In this document: piece after piece, positions 8,498-17,004 of the stretch | How positions within the stretch are numbered: position 1 is the stretch's first letter | Layout: each line of letters starts with the position of its first letter | Source of the DNA: Pseudomonas fluorescens | GTDB taxonomy: Bacteria > Pseudomonadota > Alphaproteobacteria > UBA2136 > UBA6156 | NCBI GenBank assembly: GCA_003241595.1 | Contig: QFOU01000011.1 | Coordinates: 1-27,090, forward strand | DNA length: 27,090 nt | Direction of reading: 5' to 3' | Translations under genes and position numbers: made by a program | Notes under the pieces: model-generated | Seen by the model: only the letters and a program-made list of their open reading frames with translations | Told to the model about the DNA's origin: nothing | The model's database searches: none

Positions 8498-9580
8498 TTA
8501 GTATTCCATCAACGCAAAGATCGGCCCTACCAGCGAGGTATAGGTACAGACAATGAACAGCGGCAGAAGGAACGCCATCACCATGAACTTAAGCGTTCCG
8601 GCAACCTGTTTGATGTAGCGTTCAAGTTCCAATTTGTAGGGAGGCTGAAGATCTTCTACGCGATCGGCGATAGCCCCCGTAGCCTCTCCAGCGACGATGG
8701 CATTGAAAAATGAGGCTTTAAACGGCATGGCTTCCACAGCCTGACTCATGCGAAGGCCGTTGCGGTGATCCTCGGCAGCGGCGAGCAAAATACTGCGGAT
8801 GAGCGGGTGGTTCACACAGAATGCCAACTGCTCCAGTGCTTGGAAGGTAGGCATACCTGAGCGCAACAATGCGGGCAGGAAGAACACAATCAGCATCGCG
8901 TTAAAACCGATAATCAGCTTGCGCGTAACACCCCACCACATGGTAAAGCGAATCCAATATGGGCGCAGTCCGGGAGTATTCCGCAGCAAAAGCAATGTGA
9001 CAAATGCTGCGAGGATGGAGGAGGGAATGAGAGGATAGGTACGCAGCCACACCGAGCAATACCAGAACCAACGCAGAATAAAGGGGAAACGTCCCAACGC
9101 CTCTTCGTTACGGTCGATTACTGGCTGGATCACCATCGGCAGCATGATGATCAATACGCCCAGCGACATCCCAATTAACATGACGCCGATGATAATTGGC
9201 CCAAGCATTTTAGCCATAAGGTCGCGGCGACCGGCGCTTTCGACCTCGAGTGCCGAGACCAGAGAGGGTAGAGCCTGACGTAGTTGGTTACCACGTTCGG
9301 CGGCTTCGACAATTGCAAGTTCTTGCGAGCTAAAGCCGATGTTGGCCATTGCCAGCGCCTGGAACAGCGTTGTCTGACCGGCCGCCACCTCACGCTCAAT
9401 CATCCCCATTTGAGGGGCGAGTGCAGCGTACTCTTCCTGGCTGAAACCATTTGTGGTGTTAGCCACGGCCTCCGCAACCGACATGCGGCCATTCCCGGAA
9501 TTCAACCAGCCGGCCAAGGTCTTGAAGAAGTCGACCCGGTCGGCCACCGTAAGCGAGGTTTTACCAAATTGAATTCCCAT
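8498..9580 (-). CDS. pilR: Inner-membrane platform protein, GspF/PilR family
   Basis: The 360-residue product matches the GspF/PilC/PilR fold: a helical cytoplasmic domain with the FFKTLAGWLNSG and MSVAEA elements (residues about 18-110), membrane helices at about 127-152 and 171-200, a second copy of the helical domain (about 220-325, with LLRSGMPTFQALEQ mirroring the first), and a final membrane helix (about 330-352). It is the platform on which the ATPase acts to insert pilins. The start lies 3 nt after the ATPase stop codon, and the pair ATPase-platform is nearly universal in pilus and type II secretion loci. Length and domain duplication are normal for the family. Confidence 0.88.
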   Translation of the reverse strand: MGIQFGKTSLTVADRVDFFKTLAGWLNSGNGRMSVAEAVANTTNGFSQEEYAALAPQMGMIEREVAAGQTTLFQALAMANIGFSSQELAIVEAAERGNQLRQALPSLVSALEVESAGRRDLMAKMLGPIIIGVMLIGMSLGVLIIMLPMVIQPVIDRNEEALGRFPFILRWFWYCSVWLRTYPLIPSSILAAFVTLLLLRNTPGLRPYWIRFTMWWGVTRKLIIGFNAMLIVFFLPALLRSGMPTFQALEQLAFCVNHPLIRSILLAAAEDHRNGLRMSQAVEAMPFKASFFNAIVAGEATGAIADRVEDLQPPYKLELERYIKQVAGTLKFMVMAFLLPLFIVCTYTSLVGPIFALMEY

Positions 9581-9583
9581 GGC

Positions 9584-11464
9584 TTACCCCGTTAGCGTTT
9601 CGGCTGCGAGTTCGAGAATCTTGGTCGACAACTCAGCGGCGTCGGTAATTCCGTTCTTGATATGCTGCACCCCCATACGACCCATCGGCTGCCAACCTGC
9701 GCGACGTGCCATATCTTCGAGAGAGGCATAATCCTTATTTGTACTGGCTTCCACGAGTTCCTTGGTCGGCTTGAGCCATTCGGCAGTGGCAATACGTCCG
9801 TAATACCCCGTGTAGTTACAGTTAGCGCAGCCTTCAGAGTTATTCACAAAGAGGTGGGCGCCTGTGATCGCTACGCCATAACGGTCGAAGACATAACGGG
9901 TATAGTCATCCGGCTCACCCATCGGCATCTTGCAGTGGCCACACAGACGACGGACCAGTCGCTGCGCCGCAATACCCCGGATATAGGACAGCAGGAAGCC
10001 GTTGATACCCAACTCATCGAGACGTGCAACAGCGTCGATTGCCGTGTTGGTGTGGAGTGTCGTGAACACCAAGTGACCGGTGTTGGCGGCTTCGAACACC
10101 AGTTTGGCCATTTCTTCGTCGCGGACTTCCCCGAAGATAACGACATCGGGGTCGGCACGCAGAGACGATTTCAGCAATTGCAGACCGGTACGGTTGGGAT
10201 CTTCGCTCGCAACTTCCATTTGCACGGCATAGCCCGGCACACGCTTTTCCGGCGGATCTTCGATGGTATGAACCGACAGGCCCTTCGCCATCGGGTTGGC
10301 GCTGACCACGGCAGCGTGAATCGCTTCAGTTTTTCCGGAACCGGTCGGACCCGTCCAGAAGATAACACCGTTCGGGGCACTTGCTGCCGACTTGATTTTC
10401 TCAATAAAGTCTGATGGGTAACCAAGTACTTCCAGCGGCATTACATCCGGTTGCAGACGACGTAATACGATACGCGGTACAGGCCCTAAACGACCGGCAT
10501 GCGGTTGGATCTGGACGCGCCAGTCGTAACCGCTGCGGGTAAATGCGCCTTTGTTGGCATAGTTCAGGTTCACCTTTGGCATACGGGCCAAGTTTTCGAT
10601 ACGCACACGCAGGCGTTCCAACTGCTCGGTCGTAATTACTTCCTTGGGGTGCACGAAACCATCAATACGGTATTTGATGATGGCGCGCGGTTCGCCCTTG
10701 ATCGACGGGTCGATGTGAATATCGGACGAACGTGCGTCAATCGCATTGGTAATGATGCGGTCGAGAAGCGCTTCGGCTTCCATATCGGAGTCGATATTCT
10801 CCGATTCCCCGGCCATCCAGTACGCACCTGCAACCTCGCGCAGGGCAAAGTGCCAGTGCAATTGCACCGTTGGCGGGAAATATTCGCGGACGTTCGCTTC
10901 CAGCACCAGATCACGCATCGGTGTGTCGGTAGCAAAGTGAACATCGGTCACGTTGCCTTGTTCATCCTTGCGGATGGACATGGGAATAATGCGCTCGCGA
11001 CGGAGGAGGCCCCGCAAACGCGGGTGGATTTCGGTACGCAGGCTTTGGGCTTCGGGCGGAATATCGAGAATCGACAAAAGCTCGCGGGCGCGGTTATAGC
11101 GTGCAAAGGCACGGGCGAGCTGGACGCGGTTAATAATCTTTTGATTGACCAGATCCCGCACGATGAGCTGCTTACTGCCGGGATTGGTCAGTGCCGTCTC
11201 CAAGTGACCATGAGCCACACGGTCGATACCGAGATCGCTGGCGTTATGGAGAATTTTGAGGATGTTCTGATACATCTCCTCGCGCGGACTCAGCTCGACG
11301 GCGGCAGTTGGCTGCGGAGTTGGTGTAATACTGATGGGAATCGGGTTCATCTGCGACGGGGCAGGAGCGGTATCCTGAGCTGGCAACGCTGAAGGAGCCC
11401 GTGCAATCGGCTGGGCTTCGGGCTGTTGCGGTGCCACCGGCGACGAGGGCAGGGTCGTATTTAT
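9584..11464 (-). CDS. pilQ: Pilus assembly ATPase, GspE/PilB/PilQ family
   Basis: This is a secretion/pilus motor ATPase. Numbered from GTG 11437, it has an N-terminal domain (about 50-205), an Asp box region with SSDIHIDP (238-244), a Walker A GPTGSGKT (363-370), a Walker B region with FGEVRDEE (435-442), a His box HLVFTTLHTN (455-464) and a zinc-binding tetracysteine (Cys499, Cys502, Cys537, Cys540) typical of assembly ATPases. I extend the start to ATA 11464. The frame is closed by TGA further upstream, no ATG exists before GTG 11437, GTG has no ribosome site, and AGGAG lies exactly 8 nt before the ATA codon. GTG 11437 (617 residues) is the conservative alternative. The gene is preceded by a 164-nt hairpin-rich gap and followed after 3 nt by the platform gene. 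Confidence 0.92.
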   Translation of the reverse strand: MNTTLPSSPVAPQQPEAQPIARAPSALPAQDTAPAPSQMNPIPISITPTPQPTAAVELSPREEMYQNILKILHNASDLGIDRVAHGHLETALTNPGSKQLIVRDLVNQKIINRVQLARAFARYNRARELLSILDIPPEAQSLRTEIHPRLRGLLRRERIIPMSIRKDEQGNVTDVHFATDTPMRDLVLEANVREYFPPTVQLHWHFALREVAGAYWMAGESENIDSDMEAEALLDRIITNAIDARSSDIHIDPSIKGEPRAIIKYRIDGFVHPKEVITTEQLERLRVRIENLARMPKVNLNYANKGAFTRSGYDWRVQIQPHAGRLGPVPRIVLRRLQPDVMPLEVLGYPSDFIEKIKSAASAPNGVIFWTGPTGSGKTEAIHAAVVSANPMAKGLSVHTIEDPPEKRVPGYAVQMEVASEDPNRTGLQLLKSSLRADPDVVIFGEVRDEEMAKLVFEAANTGHLVFTTLHTNTAIDAVARLDELGINGFLLSYIRGIAAQRLVRRLCGHCKMPMGEPDDYTRYVFDRYGVAITGAHLFVNNSEGCANCNYTGYYGRIATAEWLKPTKELVEASTNKDYASLEDMARRAGWQPMGRMGVQHIKNGITDAAELSTKILELAAETLTG

Positions 11465-11514
11465 TGTTAGATCTCCTGTTCAGGGGCGCCCGATAAAGTC
11501 TCTTTAAACTCAAA

Positions 11515-11613
11515 CCCGTGGTGAAATACCACGGGCCTGAATTTGTCGGATAATTCCTTATACAGGCCTGTTGCCGTTATGGTGCCTCAAGTGAGGCCCT
11601 TTCGGCTAGGGCC
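11515..11613 (-). other. Cluster of inverted repeats between secretin and ATPase genes
   Basis: Reading the minus strand after the secretin stop (11629), the sequence can form hairpin GGCCCT/AGGGCC (11613-11595), hairpin GCCTCA/TGAGGC (11597-11584, sharing bases with the first), a perfect palindrome ACAGGCCTGT (11571-11562), and a strong 8-bp stem CCCGTGGT/ACCACGGG with loop atttc (11535-11515) followed by TTTGAGTTT. This is the longest gap within the pilus operon. The last stem lacks an uninterrupted U-tract, so it is at best a leaky terminator. An mRNA-stability or dosage element is equally possible. Confidence 0.55.
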
Positions 11614-11628
11614 AGTCGATGCTTTGCC

Positions 11629-13629
11629 TTAATACAGGCGACGCACCTGTAGCAAAATTACAAACTCGACGTTTTCGTATTGAACGCTTTCTTCGTTTGC
11701 CAGTTTGCCAAGGGCCGGGATATCGCGCACCAGCGGCAGACCGGACTCGGTATCCACTGCGATGGTTTTAGTCAAACCGCCAATGACCTTGATCTCCCCA
11801 TCGCGAATACGCACCTTCTGGTCGATAAGGCGGGTATTGGCAATCGGTGCGACACCGGCACTGGTTCCACTAACCCCTGTAGGGATATTGATGGTTTTTG
11901 CCAGCGAGGTAATTGGAATTTGCAGGCTCACCGTGTGAGGTTCTTCCGCACTATCGCTAATTTGAGCGGTTGCCGAGAACTGGAGACCCAGGAACTGGTT
12001 GCGTTCTTCCACATCGGTGCTTTGGGTGGCACCGCTGCTGCTGGTCGAGGTATCACTCCGCACGACAAAGTACTTTTCGTTACGGCCATCGATAAGAGTT
12101 GCGCGCTGACGATCCATCAGCTCCATCATCGGGTGCATCAGCTCGTAGGTGGTACCGTATTGCTCAAGCAAGGCCATAACCGCTTCAAGGTTCTTATCCT
12201 TGATGGCAAAGCCGCCGGCTGTGGAAAGGTTGCTGGCACTATAGCTAGACAGCACATTGCTAAGGGCTGCGGTGACGCTACCCGTAAAACCGGTACTGGT
12301 CACCATGCCGTCTTTGCTTTGACCCGTGCTAAACGCCGCACGTTGATCGAAGTTACGGTTACGGCTGACGGCTAGAACGCGGGCTTCGAGCAGCAAGCGG
12401 CGGCTTGCGATATCGGATACGCGCTGGATGATCTCATTCGCCTCATCGAGCACGGCACGCGGCGCACGCATTTGTACCAAGCCAACCGAGCTGTTGATAC
12501 GAACGTAACCGCAGTTCACTTTCTCTTCTTCACCATTGCTGCTGGAAGAGCTGCTTGAAGTTTGAGGAGTCATGGTCGGCTGAATGAGGCTGGGGTCTTG
12601 CATGCCACCGGTTGGAGGTGGAAGCAGACTGGATTCGGCTTGAACCGTATCAATGTTATCCAGCGGACGCGGACAGCTGTTTTTAACCAGCTCATTCAAG
12701 TCGTCTTCCAGATCCTTCCAGAGGTTGCGATCGTATTTCATCGAAACTTTGGTGCTACCACCTGCGGACTGGCTACCCGAACCCCCGCTGGAGCCGCTGG
12801 AGCTACTGGAACCACCAGAACTGCCAGAATCGTTCGATGAGAAGTCGGAGGCGTAGTTCACCTCGACTGTTTCGTTTCGTTCTGGCTCATACAGGTTCAG
12901 AGTCCACTGGCGTTGCGGCAAGCCACCGACCGTCATGTAGTCGCCGGCATTGATAATGCTCAGACCATGTGGGTTCAGCAATGCATCGAAGGCATCATAG
13001 CAGGTTACGTTGCTCAGGTTGGCGCTGACGCGAATACGGTTCAGTTGCTCGCGGTTTTCATTCACAACAAGGTTGTAGTTACACTGCTCGGCCAAACCAC
13101 GCAGAGCCTGGGACAGAGATACGTTCTCACCCGGATTGAAGGTTGCAAGACGCGGCTCTGACGCGGACGGCAGAACCAGCAGGCGGCGCTCGCCTTCTTT
13201 AATAATCTGGATATCAAATACGTCTTCGAGGTAGTTACGGGCCTCGTCGAACGTCAGCTTGTTCATCACGATATCGGTGCGCTTTTCACGACGAGCACCA
13301 TTCCCCCAGCGCACGGCGGTATTATAAGTGCCTGCGATACGTTGCATAACCTCGGCCAAGGTGTACTGGCCCGAGAGAGTCATGGTGGCATTCGCGGTCA
13401 TCTGGCGGGACGAGATCGGCTCTCCCATACCGAGGACGGACGCGTTGGCCTTGTTTTCGCTACGGAAGTCTTTGTAGCTGTTGGCCGGAGAGTTGCGTTG
13501 AGCATAGGAAATGCCGTTGCACGAGGCGACGCCCGTGGCCAGCAGAACCAACGCCGAAGCACGGCAGAGGAACGAGGCGACCTGGGGAAGTGCGGGTTTG
13601 CCGTTGGTCATGCTGCCGTTCTCTTTCAT
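11629..13629 (-). CDS. pilN: Outer-membrane lipoprotein secretin, PilN/BfpB type
   Basis: This 666-residue protein has a lipoprotein signal (VASC, Cys37), two N-terminal small domains (about 85-155 and 165-237, STN/N0-like and N1-like), a Ser/Gly-rich linker (263-293), a second Ser run (357-363) and a secretin core (about 383-666). The core ends with the family signature region IRDGEIKVIGGLTKT, then LVRDIPALGKL and a terminal VRRLY strand. It forms the outer-membrane pore for the pilus. Lipidation and length fit the type IVb PilN/BfpB subgroup. The start overlaps the stop of the upstream TcpQ-like gene (TAATG), with GAGGAG 10 nt upstream. Two cysteines flanking the linker region (Cys319, Cys372) could form a disulfide. 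Confidence 0.9.
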   Translation of the reverse strand: MKENGSMTNGKPALPQVASFLCRASALVLLATGVASCNGISYAQRNSPANSYKDFRSENKANASVLGMGEPISSRQMTANATMTLSGQYTLAEVMQRIAGTYNTAVRWGNGARREKRTDIVMNKLTFDEARNYLEDVFDIQIIKEGERRLLVLPSASEPRLATFNPGENVSLSQALRGLAEQCNYNLVVNENREQLNRIRVSANLSNVTCYDAFDALLNPHGLSIINAGDYMTVGGLPQRQWTLNLYEPERNETVEVNYASDFSSNDSGSSGGSSSSSGSSGGSGSQSAGGSTKVSMKYDRNLWKDLEDDLNELVKNSCPRPLDNIDTVQAESSLLPPPTGGMQDPSLIQPTMTPQTSSSSSSSNGEEEKVNCGYVRINSSVGLVQMRAPRAVLDEANEIIQRVSDIASRRLLLEARVLAVSRNRNFDQRAAFSTGQSKDGMVTSTGFTGSVTAALSNVLSSYSASNLSTAGGFAIKDKNLEAVMALLEQYGTTYELMHPMMELMDRQRATLIDGRNEKYFVVRSDTSTSSSGATQSTDVEERNQFLGLQFSATAQISDSAEEPHTVSLQIPITSLAKTINIPTGVSGTSAGVAPIANTRLIDQKVRIRDGEIKVIGGLTKTIAVDTESGLPLVRDIPALGKLANEESVQYENVEFVILLQVRRLY

Positions 13630-14909
13630 TACCGTTCTACTCCTCTAAAGCCAAAGCTGCTGCCGCTGGTGACTACGATCAGTTTTCCACCCGGGAAGAC
13701 CTCGTAGCGCAGGTTAAAGACCTTCAAGATGCGCTCGAGAGCAACACCGAACGGCTCTTCAACGTGGGCGGGCTTCAGGACCTGATCGGTACCGGCGTAC
13801 ATGCGCAGGCGCCATTGGCCTTTACCAGCCTGGTTAACAATATTTTCAAGAGCATCGACCAACGGCACTTCATCGTAGTGCAGACTCACGGTGCTTTCTT
13901 TCAGCACGGTTTCGGTGATTGCCACGTTGCTGCCACCGCTACCACCTGCGCCAATGCTGGCACTGCGGGCATCGCCACCTGTACGGTCGGTCACAACGAG
14001 ACGCTGGGTTTTATCGTACTTAATCACGCGGATCGGCTGACCGCTGCGGGTTTGCAGACGGGCCAGAAGAGCATTCATGACCTTAATGAAAGGCTCTTCA
14101 GCGTAAATGCTGATCTCCATGTCGGGCAGACCGGCGTTAACCTCATCAAGATCCCACACCACGGTCCAGCCAGCGCCACCCACCTGATCAAGCATGCGCT
14201 GCATGGCGCGACGGACGGAAATACGCTCTTCCTTCAGGCGAACGATACTGTTTTGCAGATCGAGTTTGCTACGGGCACCGGTATCGCCAATCGCCAGTTC
14301 GATACCGCCATCGGTACCACGCGAAGGCGCGGGACCACCAATATCGGAAACGGATTGCGGGCGAGCACTGCCACCGGTGGCCAAGGATGGATAATCATCG
14401 AGACCTTTGGACGAACGGGTGTTTTGGGCCAATTGACGGCCATTCATACCCATGGTTTCGGTCGAATCTGCGTAGGAGTCACCTGCGTAAAGATCGGCAT
14501 CGGCTTTCGCAGAACCACCGGACAGCAGGCCCGGATCCTGACCAATACGGTCGAGTTCGGAGCGCGTATCGGCCACGCCATTCGCGACTGTGTTAAGGGC
14601 TTTCTCGTACTGACGGCCCGAAGGAGCGCTTTGCGCGTACAACGGACGGTTCGATTCGGTGGTTGCATTCCACTCCGCCAGCTCGGCCTCAGTTTTCTGA
14701 CGCAACTGTTGGTGAGGGGGAACATAGACGCCGCGAGTATCGTCTATATAGGGGGCCGCCATCGCGCCGGTAACGGGTGCGACGTAACCTGGAACGGGAG
14801 CCGCCATGGAGGTGGAAGCTAACGCAGCCGCCATAAGGGCGCCTGCGGCGATGCGGCGCGCCGTAGTGCGGTTTTGCTGCGGTAGGGTCTGAAAAAGTTT
14901 CATGGACAT
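13629..14909 (-). CDS. Periplasmic protein with two TcpQ-like domains, secretin partner
   Basis: The product has 426 residues: a signal peptide (basic RR at 18-19, cleavage probably after SMA near residue 37), a Pro/Ala/Ser-rich low-complexity region (about 40-215), and two similar alpha/beta domains at about 229-308 and 341-415. Each has the pattern helix, then W-hydrophobic strands, an EEPF helix and a final strand ending LVVTD or LIVVTSG. The same pattern closes the 814-residue lipoprotein. It resembles TcpQ and the N0/STN modules that bind secretins, and its coupling to the secretin gene (TAATG) supports a role in secretin assembly or a cap. It is the first gene of the pilus operon. ATG 14903 is an alternative start; neither start has a strong ribosome site. 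Confidence 0.65.
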   Translation of the reverse strand: MSMKLFQTLPQQNRTTARRIAAGALMAAALASTSMAAPVPGYVAPVTGAMAAPYIDDTRGVYVPPHQQLRQKTEAELAEWNATTESNRPLYAQSAPSGRQYEKALNTVANGVADTRSELDRIGQDPGLLSGGSAKADADLYAGDSYADSTETMGMNGRQLAQNTRSSKGLDDYPSLATGGSARPQSVSDIGGPAPSRGTDGGIELAIGDTGARSKLDLQNSIVRLKEERISVRRAMQRMLDQVGGAGWTVVWDLDEVNAGLPDMEISIYAEEPFIKVMNALLARLQTRSGQPIRVIKYDKTQRLVVTDRTGGDARSASIGAGGSGGSNVAITETVLKESTVSLHYDEVPLVDALENIVNQAGKGQWRLRMYAGTDQVLKPAHVEEPFGVALERILKVFNLRYEVFPGGKLIVVTSGSSFGFRGVER

Positions 14910-15072
14910 GGCCGACGTGCTTGACTGTTATTGGTTGGATGTGACGCTATCATAGTTGTTAGGCGGTCAGGGAGAGCCTCTGCCGCATCTGATGACTGGA
15001 GTGTGACCAAAACGCCATGAACCGACAGGGGTCGGAGTGGTAAAAGCCAGACTCCGCCTAGGGAAAGCACAC

Positions 15073-16467
15073 ATGGATCCAAGACAACGCGCTGTTTTAG
15101 TTGTTAGCCTTTTACTGACGTTTTTATGGGCAGCCCACGTTATCTGGACGGTTTTGCTGGGCAGCGGCCTTCAGCTCAACCTCTATATACCTGGCGTGAT
15201 GGTTGTGGGTGGAAGCGCAATAACTGGTTTCTTACTTGTATGGGCCGCCGTTTTCCTTGGAAATATGCGCCGCAATCTCAAAACCGGCTTTGAAGCTGAA
15301 GCCGTTGATGAATTTGGAACCGGCTTTGAAATCGGAGGTAGCGCCGTCAAGCTCGCCCTTCCTAAATTCCTCCCACAAATGGTCGCCCCACCGGAATGGC
15401 CCGGCCTGAACCCCCTTGAAGCCGAACTTATTGGCTTCCTTCAAGGATACCGTTATTGGCCCATTCATTTAAATGCTCAGAACATCCAAAATGAAGCCAG
15501 CGCCGGCAAAGAGTTCACCAGCCTGTATGAGCAAGCCATCGCCCGCTGGCAGGTAGTACGCCACATGCCCGGCGCAGGCCCTTGGCACCGCGTTGCAGCT
15601 CTTGCCAAAGATCTGGCCCTTGTGCACGCCTACAGCGAGATCCGCACCAGCGCCTCCCTCTGGCATATCTTCCAGCGTGACAAGGTTAAATTTGTGCAGC
15701 GCTGCCAGCCACACGGCGGAATTACTGCGTTTGTCATTTCCACGTTCCCCGCTTTCCGTGAACTGAAGAACACTTCGGAAGGGCAAGACATTCAGCGCGC
15801 GCTTCTTGTCGCTTTGCGTTACCATGCCACACCGACACTCCTGCCCCTGAATGGCGGCACGCTTGCCCGTGAGCTAGTTGAGTATATGTGGCGTGCCGAT
15901 GCACAGCTACAAAATCTGGATGTACGCGAGCTTGACCAGCTCAGCCCGGAACAACTTGAAGACCTGCGCAACAACCTTCAACAACAATGGCCAGCGTTTT
16001 TAAGCGACCTCTCCCCCCAAAACGATACCAGCACCACTTCCACCTGCCTCAAGCTAGCTGATGACAGTATCTGGCTTAAACAAGAGACTCTTCTCCAAGT
16101 CCTTGCACCACTCCTCAAACCCAGCCTACGCCAATCACTCGGCCTATGGGATACCGGCAGTGGCATTCAGCATCCCGCATGGCCCCACCTCGCTAACTTG
16201 ATGCTGGAAGAGAGATTTGTCGCCAGCAGTCATGATGGACAAGATGCCAGTAACGCGTGTTTCAATTTACTACTCGGAAACCACGTATGGGGACCCGCTT
16301 TGAAAATCACTCCGGATGCCAGCCGCTATGCCAACGTGTTGCGCGCGTGGATTGAAATTCCAGCCGCTCAAGACATGCCCGAAGTCGTTATGGATAACAA
16401 TCAGCTGCTTGCCCACGCCCAATCACAAGCAGGGCAGATTGACTCACGCCTCTCCGAACTGTTTTAA
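15073..16467 (+). CDS. Membrane protein, DotM/TrbA-like coupling-complex subunit (tentative)
   Basis: This 464-residue protein has two N-terminal membrane helices (about residues 7-27 and 36-60) followed by a ~400-residue cytoplasmic part. The middle holds an HMPGAGPWHRVAALAKDLALVHAY segment, then a helical block with RTSASLWHIFQRDK, recalling the HAY-containing region of DotM/IcmP and of IncI TrbA. Two N-terminal helices plus a large cytosolic domain is DotM topology. DotM works with the coupling ATPase DotL, and a DotL-like ATPase is encoded nearby. The match is partial and the name is tentative. ATG 15073 has AGGGAAA about 8-10 nt upstream; an in-frame ATG-like extension to 15037 lacks such a site. 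It is the only plus-strand accessory gene, divergent from the pilus operon, and ends at a strong terminator. Confidence 0.5.
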   Translation: MDPRQRAVLVVSLLLTFLWAAHVIWTVLLGSGLQLNLYIPGVMVVGGSAITGFLLVWAAVFLGNMRRNLKTGFEAEAVDEFGTGFEIGGSAVKLALPKFLPQMVAPPEWPGLNPLEAELIGFLQGYRYWPIHLNAQNIQNEASAGKEFTSLYEQAIARWQVVRHMPGAGPWHRVAALAKDLALVHAYSEIRTSASLWHIFQRDKVKFVQRCQPHGGITAFVISTFPAFRELKNTSEGQDIQRALLVALRYHATPTLLPLNGGTLARELVEYMWRADAQLQNLDVRELDQLSPEQLEDLRNNLQQQWPAFLSDLSPQNDTSTTSTCLKLADDSIWLKQETLLQVLAPLLKPSLRQSLGLWDTGSGIQHPAWPHLANLMLEERFVASSHDGQDASNACFNLLLGNHVWGPALKITPDASRYANVLRAWIEIPAAQDMPEVVMDNNQLLAHAQSQAGQIDSRLSELF

Positions 16468-16477
16468 GGTTCACCAC

Positions 16478-16505
16478 AAAACCACCCCGCAGGGTGGTTT
16501 TTTAT
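16478..16505 (+). terminator. Intrinsic terminator after DotM-like gene
   Basis: Stem AACCACCC/GGGTGGTT with a short CGCA loop is followed by T6, starting about 11 nt after the stop codon at 16467. The A-run on the other side lets it also serve the convergent small gene that ends at 16516. Confidence 0.85.
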
Positions 16506-16515
16506 CGCTTAATCC

Positions 16516-16851
16516 TTATTGAATGCCGCCGGTAGCTTCCTCTTCCTTACGGATCACCGAGCCATCCAAGGGACTGGCAGAGGTCCCTTCCGACATAATG
16601 ACACTGAATCCATAATAACAGCCGGTCATCAGGTAGCTTTGGACATAGAGAGTCCATGTTGGCTGACGGCCAATGACCGTGGTCACCATTTCATGCAAGA
16701 ACTGGGTCGAGTACTCAACTGGTTTACATGCTTGCTCCAAACGGCGCTCCCCCTGACTTGTCAGAACCATGGCCAGCCAAACACACAACCCTATTATAAG
16801 ACCGAACACGATCACTGTATTAATTGCAGACATACTGGATTTATCAGCCAT
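16516..16851 (-). CDS. Small single-helix membrane protein, family unknown
   Basis: The product has 111 residues: a short polar N-terminus, one membrane helix (about 9-31), then a predicted extracytoplasmic segment with cysteines at about positions 42 and 78, and a charged Glu-rich tail. Possible ribosome site sequence upstream of ATG 16851 is GAGATTTCCC (GGAGATTTCCC on the minus strand), with GGAG about 8 nt away. It is convergent with the DotM-like gene and separated from the upstream gene of the same strand by a terminator at 16963-16990, so it probably has its own promoter. I do not recognise it. Location suggests a part of the secretion apparatus. Confidence 0.6.
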   Translation of the reverse strand: MADKSSMSAINTVIVFGLIIGLCVWLAMVLTSQGERRLEQACKPVEYSTQFLHEMVTTVIGRQPTWTLYVQSYLMTGCYYGFSVIMSEGTSASPLDGSVIRKEEEATGGIQ

Positions 16852-16962
16852 GGGAAATCTCCGTTCAGCTCAAGGTTGCTGGTTTAACTGACGGAACCTT
16901 ACGGCAGCTTTGCTTCGCTGACCAGCCCTCTCTGTTTCACGTGCCATCCAAAATCTCAGCAT

Positions 16963-16990
16963 AAAAAAACGCCCGCAGAGCGCGGGCGTT
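16963..16990 (-). terminator. Intrinsic terminator (minus strand)
   Basis: On the minus strand, ACGCCCGC (16989-16982) pairs with GCGGGCGT (16976-16969) across a GCTCT loop, followed by T6-T7. It lies 15 nt after the stop of the 206-residue gene at 17005 and ends that transcript. Confidence 0.9.
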
Positions 16991-17004
16991 CTTGCCTAAT
17001 CGAT

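Noticed and set aside
10499..11392. Plus-strand open frame (297 codons) opposite the motor ATPase
   Set aside because: Antisense to a gene with all ATPase motifs, and no independent evidence of coding.
12760..12840. Low-complexity DNA in the secretin gene as a possible shufflon or recombination site
   Set aside because: It encodes a Ser/Gly linker with mixed serine codons and has no inverted-repeat crossover core. No shufflon recombinase is visible.
13590..14822. Long plus-strand open frame (410 codons) opposite the TcpQ-like gene
   Set aside because: It is fully antisense to a gene with a signal peptide, conserved domains and operon coupling. Its translation is low in recognisable motifs and it lacks a ribosome site. 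Codon bias of the real gene explains the absence of stops.
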